Positions 58,497-64,000 of a stretch of DNA of 64,000 bases are shown here, in pieces. Under the pieces are notes generated by a model. The model saw only the letters and a program-made list of their open reading frames with translations, was not told where the DNA came from and did no database searches. Positions within the stretch are counted from its first letter, which is position 1. Every line of letters starts with the position of its first letter. Source of the stretch: Helianthus annuus (Eukaryota; Streptophyta; Magnoliopsida; Asterales; Asteraceae); contig NC_035449.2 in assembly GCF_002127325.2 (NCBI RefSeq), positions 82,493,657 through 82,557,656 of the forward strand. The letters are read 5' to 3'. The position numbers and the translations under genes are program-made.

Positions 58497-59429
58497 ATGA
58501 CAGGGCATTATACAAATTTCAGCTTATTTACGTGTAGATTGTGCGGGGGTCCACGACATCCATGTATTGGTTGCCACGAGGCTCACTACAGGAGGGCACA
58601 TGGAAAACCGGTGTCTTATGTTTCACAGCTTCCACCTCCATCAAACGTTGACGATTATGAATCAGAAATGGAGGATGATTATTATTCATATGGATACGAT
58701 CGGGATGAGGAAGTTTATTATGAGGCAAGGATGGATAGTCTATGTTTTTGTTGCGGTCGCGATCACACTTATGATTATGATGTGTGCCCGGTGTATTCGG
58801 AAAACCCGAAGTATTGGAATAAAAAGATGACGGAAGCGCGCATCAATAGACCGTATCAGGGATATCGACAATATCATCCCGAAGAATATTCTGAGCCTGA
58901 GGGTGTTTATGTTTATGAGACCGAGGAGGAAAAAGAGCTTGCTGTATTGGAAGTAACTTTGTCCAAACTCGAGCAATATTTAGCAACACCCAACCTGTCC
59001 GATGAAGACCGAATCAGCTGCTTAGTTTCTAAGTGTCATACTTTAAAATTGAAGATAGAGATAGAAGAACGCCTCTCACCATTACCTGACGATATTAGAG
59101 ATTATTCTCACATGAAGGAGGAGGTTGTGGAGGATAATACCACACCAATGAGTCCTTTATCTGATGAAGAGTCACTTGTAGATCAGATGATGTGTGCAGA
59201 TTATGAGGTAGAGCAGGCTGATGGGATGGATATGTGTACCGAACCTCTTCCCATATCAATGATTCAAATTAACAAGTGTGGGGAAGAGGGTTCGAGGAAT
59301 AAGATGAGAAGGGTGAAACTACCAGACATTAAGGTATATGTCATGAACTGGACTAGCAAAGCCCGTAGGAGCAGCTTTAACAAGCAAAATATACTGACAA
59401 ATCTATGGAGATGGCATGTAAATTTCTGA
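58497..59429 (+). CDS. Zinc-knuckle protein of non-autonomous element C
   Basis: 310 codons, ATG at 58497, stop 59427-59429; no disabling mutation. Residues about 9-22 form CRLCGGPRHPCIGC, an exact C-X2-C-X4-H-X4-C zinc knuckle. A second cysteine/histidine motif, CFCCGRDHTYDYDVC, lies near residue 80. Between them is an acidic Tyr/Asp/Glu stretch. Then comes a helical Leu/Glu region (VLEVTLSKLEQYLATPNLSD), an acidic middle and a basic C-terminus. It resembles the Gag-to-protease linker of Athila elements (element A has similar Tyr/Glu repeats and helical text) but lacks capsid and protease domains. RNA binding is a reasonable inference. It is the only ORF of the element. Host gene capture is less likely given the linker resemblance. 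Confidence 0.65.
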   Translation: MTGHYTNFSLFTCRLCGGPRHPCIGCHEAHYRRAHGKPVSYVSQLPPPSNVDDYESEMEDDYYSYGYDRDEEVYYEARMDSLCFCCGRDHTYDYDVCPVYSENPKYWNKKMTEARINRPYQGYRQYHPEEYSEPEGVYVYETEEEKELAVLEVTLSKLEQYLATPNLSDEDRISCLVSKCHTLKLKIEIEERLSPLPDDIRDYSHMKEEVVEDNTTPMSPLSDEESLVDQMMCADYEVEQADGMDMCTEPLPISMIQINKCGEEGSRNKMRRVKLPDIKVYVMNWTSKARRSSFNKQNILTNLWRWHVNF

Positions 59430-61040
59430 GCATTTGTTGGAAATGCTGCGGGTAAGTGTGCATTAAGACCACCATAACGAATATCAGGTATGGTCTGGCT
59501 GAAGACCTTTAAACTTAGCGCTCTCGGGAGGCAGCCCGAGGATGTAGAGTATTGTATTTGTGTTTTGTTTTGTTTTGTTTTGTTTTGCTTTGTTTGGTTT
59601 TGTTTTGGTGTTGTGTTTGTGTTTTGGCAGGTTATTATGTTTCAACCCTCGCGGATGCAATAATTCAAGTGTGGGGATGTTTGGCAACATCCATGTTGAG
59701 ATATCGGCGAATCTAAGAGATGTTTTTGAACCGGTCCGATTACCGCAGCTTCATCACTACCAACACTGCTAATTTACTAATTAGGTCGTGTCTTGTTTTC
59801 ATCTTGTGCACCTTTATATATATTCATGTTTAAGTTTTTGGTTGGGCGGTTGGGTGGGGTTTTGATGTGTTTAGTTTATGGGTTGTGAAGGATTGGTGGT
59901 GTTTCTAGTAATTAGAATAAAAAATAAATAAAATATAAAAATACAAAAAGAAATTTGGAGTTTGAGAGTATAAGCAATTGTTGATGTTTTTGGTTAAAGC
60001 GATCTTTTCCTCAAAACCATACATTGGGACAATGTATCCCAAGTGTGGGGATGGGGGAAAATTTTGAGAAAATTAAAATTTTTTTGTAAATCCAAGCGAA
60101 AAATTGTCAAAAATTTGAAAACTTGATATGGTTCCACTTGACACATCGACACCCATTCCTAGTCTTTTCTTGGTGAGGATTTGAGCCACACATGATTGTT
60201 ATTGATATTTCATTGTTTGAGTGGCGGTGTGTGTTGTGTGTTAGTAGAACTTGTGTGTGAATTCTTGTTAAATCCTAGAGTTAGTATGCTTTTGAAAATG
60301 ATAGGGGACTTTTAGGAAGCCTTGTCTAGAAGTGTGAGAGTGTGGGATTGGTGGGTTGGACCTCATACTTTACATATATGAGCTTGGTATTATGAGAGGT
60401 GGGGGTTTGGTCCTTAGAAAGCCATGTTTGAGCCTTATACCATTCGGTTGTGACCCAAACCTACTTCCTACAAAATTTTACCTTTTGAAATGACCCGGTT
60501 TAGGAGATTTAGTATGTAGTATTGATGTTCTTGTATATATTGTTGAGTTTGATGTGTTATGAAAAAAAATGAAAAAAAAAGGAAAGAAAAGAAAAAAAAA
60601 AGAAAAATATGAGAAAAATACAAAAAAAGAAGTATTTAATTGCAATAGTAGTTGAGAATGTTGAGAAGTTGTGTATATAGTTGATGTTTGCTCTGTTTAG
60701 TAGTAGAAATAGGAACCGGGTCAAATCAATTAGCTCTTGCATATATATCCCACCATTTTCCTACCTTTACACATAGCCCCGTTATAACCCGTAAGTCCTT
60801 TTGATTCATAAGCATGCTAGGTATTTGATAGGAGGAAACTTGATTTGTATACAAGCTTATTGTCGCACAATCACACACTTGCATTGAGCGTGTTAGCATA
60901 ATGTTGCTAATATTACTTGTCACCGAGAGTTGTTGTGAGGGGTGTGTCTTGTGGTATGATAAAAAGCTAGTAAAAGGACGGTACATTTTAGCTTGGTTTG
61001 CATGTTGATCGCTTGTGGTTTTGAAATGGTTAGTGAATGA
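59430..61040 (+). other. 3' UTR of element C with hairpins and PPT-like copies
   Basis: Noncoding. It contains hairpin CTCGGG, loop AGGCAG, CCCGAG (59523-59540) after AGCGCT. A first PPT-like CAAGTGTGGGGATG (59666-59679) overlaps hairpin GGATGTT/AACATCC (59675-59692). A module with stem ATACATTG, loop GGA, CAATGTAT (60019-60037) is followed by AAGTGTGGGGATGGGGG (60041-60057). Also a TTTTG repeat near 59565 and A-rich runs near 60560-60625. Confidence 0.7.
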
Positions 61041-61076
61041 GTTGCTTGGGACAAGCAACGCGAAAGTGTGGGGATG
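61041..61076 (+). promoter_or_regulatory. Terminal hairpin plus PPT of element C
   Basis: Perfect stem GTTGCTTG, loop GGA, CAAGCAAC (61041-61059), then AAAGTGTGGGGATG (61063-61076) directly before the 3' LTR. Confidence 0.8.
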
Positions 61077-62331
61077 TGACGGGTGGTCCGTAGGACAACC
61101 CTTAAGTGCCTTAAAAATATTAAAATCCCATGCTTTACACGTTTAATTGTTTGAACTTGGTAACTACTAGTTGTTTGGACGTGCAGGTACAAATGGAACT
61201 TAAAATGGAAGGAACACGGAGAATAAATGAAAAACTCAATTTTTGGAATTGAAGAATTAAGAGGATAGCATGATAGAGGGCGAAATTACGAAAACGTAGG
61301 AGAAAACGGTGAAGAAAACGGAGTTGAAACGAAAAAGTTATGCGAGTTTTCAGGCTGAAGCCTGCCGTAAGCTACGGCCATTGGCGTAGCTTACGGTGCT
61401 CACTGGCACTTTTTGTCACCGTATGACAGTTTAAAGCCACCGTAAGCCATTCCAAGCCACCGTAAGCTACGGTGGCCACCATAGCTTACGGCGCTGACCT
61501 ACGTAAATGTGTAACTTCCACCTTTTAATGCGGATTTATGATGCCCTTTAAAGTCCAATCATTCCCATTCGGTTACATACACTTTGGAGACGAATTTCGG
61601 GTGTTCTTGAGAGCTTGAAACAAATTCTAAACATCTTGTTAGTGTTTTTAATTCCTATGAACATTGATATGTATGTGATGATGATTGTCCAAGTCATGAG
61701 TGTCTAAACTTATGGTGATCATCTTTGGTTGAAGGTTATGTAAGACTTTGTGCTTGAATTCCTTATTTCTAGAATAACAAACTTTGTCTTTATGATTTAT
61801 TTGTTATTTTGTGTGCTTGATTGTTTGTAAATTGTTGATTCTTATGTTAATCTAGTTTGAAACCATACGTTCTTGGTGCTGTTGGCAATCGAGATATCAT
61901 GGGTAGAATTAGGATTGGGTAAGGGTTAATTGGTCATCGGGTAACAACCTCACGTTCTAGGAATCTGAGTACTTAGTTCCCTTTCATCACTGCAATTAAA
62001 CACACATGAACTATGTCTATGTAGTTCTTTCTAGTGGAATGATAGCATAAATGTCGAAGCAAACCGGAAACTAAAGATGGTCATTTGTCTCTAATTTGTT
62101 TATAACCAAAACTTTTCTTTTGCAATTTAATTAGTTAATCTTAGTTTAAAAATCAACCAATCAAACCCACTCTTGAATTTATTTTTCTTTCAATTTAGTT
62201 TGCTTTAGTGAAGTTAGACATACATCGAGATAGCACATATTCCACAAACTCCCTGTGTTCGATACCCACTTACCGCTATCTATTTAGTTGTTATTGGGAT
62301 TAAATTTGATTATGACCACGACATCATGTCA
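61077..62331 (+). mobile_element. 3' LTR of element C
   Basis: 1255 bp, TGACGGGTGG...CATCATGTCA, with a 7-bp deletion and scattered substitutions against the 5' LTR. Word cluster at about 61362-61495. Followed by TSD GGTTT. Confidence 0.92.
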
Positions 62332-62336
62332 GGTTT

Positions 62337-63276
62337 GACACGTGGAAAGTCAGGTGGACGTTACTATGTTCCTCCGGTAGTTCGACTCTGTAGGCGACTT
62401 TTCCGATCCTTTCCAGAATCTTAAAAGGTCCAACATATCGAGGCGCTAGTTTCCCTTTCTTGCCGAATCTGACAACACCCTTCCAAGGTGATACCTTTAG
62501 GAGTACGTAGTCGCCAACGCCAAATTCAAGGGGCTTGCGTCGTCTATCGGCGTAACTTTTCTGTCTACTTCGAGCTTTCAAAAAGTTGTCTCGTATCTGA
62601 AGAATCTTGTCAGTCGTTTCTTGTAATAACTCAGGACCGGTTAATTGCGAGTGGTCGATCTCATGCCATACAATAGGTGATCGACATCTTCTTCCATATA
62701 GAGCCTCGAATGGTGCCATTTGGATGTTGGCATGATAACTGTTGTTGTACGAGAAGTCGACTAACGGCAGGTATTTGTCCCAATTACCACCGAAGTCTAT
62801 GACACACGAACGGAGCATGTCTTCAAGAGTACGGATCGTTCTTTCAGTCTGCCCGTCGGTTTGAGGATGGAATGCGGTACTTAGGTTAAGCGTCGTACCA
62901 AGAGCTGCTTGAAACGTTTTCCATAGTCGCGAGGTAAACCGAGCGTCATGGTCAAAGATGATGTCACGAGCCGTCCCATGATTAAAAATGATCTCGTCGA
63001 TGTAGATTCGGGCTAATCATTCTACCTTGTAGTCTTCCCGTATTGGCAAAAAGTGGGTTGATTTGGTTAAACGATCAATGACAACCCAAATGATGTCGTG
63101 ACCTGATGACGTGGGCGGAAGCTTTGTTATGAAATCCATAGCTATACTCTCCCACTTCCATATAGGGATTGGCGGTTGCTCGAGTAAGCCAGAGGGCCTT
63201 TGATGTTCTGTCTTGACCCTTTCACAAGTCAGGCACTTCCAACGTAGAGAGCGATATCCCTTTTCATTCCCGGCCA
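62337..63276 (-). pseudogene. Integrase of element E, degraded
   Basis: Frames 63277-63017 and 62818-62324 carry the zinc-domain end ([19 protein letters not shown]), core D in [11 protein letters not shown], and the downstream region DMLRSCVIDFGGNWDKYLPL, FEALYGRRCRSPIVWHEI and GKLAPRYVGPF. Between them the second Asp and the Glu region are readable, but an in-frame TGA follows DYKVE near 63014. Near 63280 a TGG-to-TGA change and a missing base disrupt the zinc domain. C lies at its end. Without C it would continue into the chromodomain at 56866-57103. Confidence 0.85.
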
Positions 63277-64000
63277 TCAGTACTTGTAACGAAGATCTTG
63301 GTACATTTTATCGGCACCGGGATGAATAGAATACCGAGATTTGTGGGCTTCGTCCATTAAAATCTTTCGTAATTCGGTCCGCTTAGGGATCCAAATTCGG
63401 TGCAGAAAATAGAAGATCCCATTCGATTTGCTTACAAGCTGAGCTCCATCGTGATAGATTCTTTCCTTCTTCAAGGTGCGTTCATTAAAACAAGCATGTT
63501 GGGCTTCGCGGATGAGAGTTTCGAGATCGTATTGGGCTTGGGTATTACGAATGCTCAGCAAATAACTCCGTCTGCTGAGCGCGTTGGCAACGACATTTGC
63601 TTTGCCTGGGTGATAACGAATCTCACAGTTGTAATCGTTGAGAAGTTCTACCCATCGGCGTTGACGCATATTAAGTTCCTTCTGATCAAAGATATGTTGC
63701 AGGCTCCTATGATCGGTGAATATCGTACACTTGGTACCATATAGGTAGTGTCGCCAAATCTTTAACGCAAAAACAACTGCGCCTAGCTCGAGATCATGGG
63801 TTGTATAGTTCTTCTCGTGGATTTTGAGCTGTCGAGAAGCGTAAGCTATAACCTTGTCTCGTTGCATAAGAACGCAACCGAGGCCAAGGTAAGAAGCATC
63901 ACAATAGACAATGAAACTGTCATTCCCATCGGGCAATGTGAGAACAGGAGCATTGCAAAGCTTATGCTTGAGGGTTTGGAAAGCAGACTCTTGTTCAGTT
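63277..64000 (-). pseudogene. RT connection and RNase H of element E, partial
   Basis: The frame runs in from the window edge and shows RNase H: D in [18 protein letters not shown] in [17 protein letters not shown] in [12 protein letters not shown], and D/A in [10 protein letters not shown], where the usual D-A-L-S-R has N for D. It then leads into the integrase zinc domain ([19 protein letters not shown]) and stops at 63280. RT proper lies outside the window. Confidence 0.88.

Larger units (their letters stand above)
57104..62331 (+). mobile_element. Non-autonomous Athila-type LTR retrotransposon C
   Basis: 5228 bp: 5' LTR 57104-58365, tRNA-Asp PBS 58371-58388, one ORF, 3' UTR with two extra PPT-like modules, PPT, 3' LTR 61077-62331. 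TSD GGTTT at 57099-57103 and 62332-62336 splits the integrase of E at the codons around SNL. No protease, RT or integrase is present, so movement must rely on another element. LTRs differ by roughly 20 positions in 1.25 kb by eye, so it is older than D. Confidence 0.93.
55482..64000 (-). mobile_element. Tekay/Del-type chromovirus E, partial, interrupted by C
   Basis: Minus strand: 3' LTR (55482-56768), PPT and hairpin, chromodomain (56866-57098), then insertion C (57104-62331), then integrase and RNase H up to the window end. The 5' part is beyond 64000. It entered the A-type LTR at AAATG (55477-55481); the matching TSD is outside the window. Nonsense codons and frameshifts show it is dead. 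Confidence 0.88.

Overview
This window is repeat-rich plant nuclear DNA, most likely from a dicot and plausibly Asteraceae. That placement rests on the style of its Ty3/gypsy families, not on a diagnostic gene. I find no intact host gene, rRNA, tRNA, CRISPR array or bacterial-type operon. Nearly every long reading frame belongs to a transposable element. The only recognisable host-gene sequence is a broken piece of a ubiquitin conjugation factor E4 (UFD2/PUB1-type) gene.

Layout. (1) 1-8325: a decayed Athila-like Ty3/gypsy element (A, minus strand) with a partial 3' LTR (1-485), an env-position ORF, integrase, RNase H, RT and protease; its gag is missing. (2) 8326-24923: a tandem array of four A-type LTRs (8326-9847, 9902-11595, 11650-13322, 13377-14072 plus 23875-24923) separated by a repeated 54-bp spacer. 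The fourth LTR is split by a complete, young Tekay/Del-type chromovirus (D, plus strand, 14073-23869, TSD AAATT). (3) 24929-37429: older mixed DNA: two head-to-head Helitron-like elements, hAT-type and Mutator-type MITEs with exact 8- and 9-bp target duplications, an RTE LINE, L1 fragments and local tandem repeats. (4) 37430-52118: a second Athila-like element (B, minus strand) with both LTRs, a tRNA-Asp PBS and a GGGGG TSD, but with many disabling mutations. (5) 52119-54297: exon-like gene fragments including the E4 piece. (6) 54298-64000: a nest in which an A-type LTR (54298-55481) is cut by a Tekay-like chromovirus (E, minus strand, 55482 to beyond the window), itself cut by a non-autonomous Athila-type element (C, plus strand, 57104-62331, TSD GGTTT) that encodes only a zinc-knuckle protein.

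Two sequence patterns are not explained by standard annotation. First, all five LTR-retrotransposon families carry a short perfect hairpin just 5' of the polypurine tract (PPT). Its loop is almost always GGA or AGGA, while the stem differs between families with compensating changes. The Athila-like families carry further internal hairpin+PPT copies. Second, each family has its own short CpG-containing palindromic word, clustered in U3. In families A, D and E the cluster sits just upstream of a TATA box. In A and B the same word recurs in internal noncoding DNA.

The LTR array is also informative. Short duplications around its members suggest that two separate LTR insertions 54 bp apart recombined unequally, and the crossover can be placed within about 11 bp. 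D carries an 88-bp GT...AG intron-like segment that interrupts the start of gag and contains an in-frame stop.

All identities, ages and counts were made by eye, without alignments or database searches.
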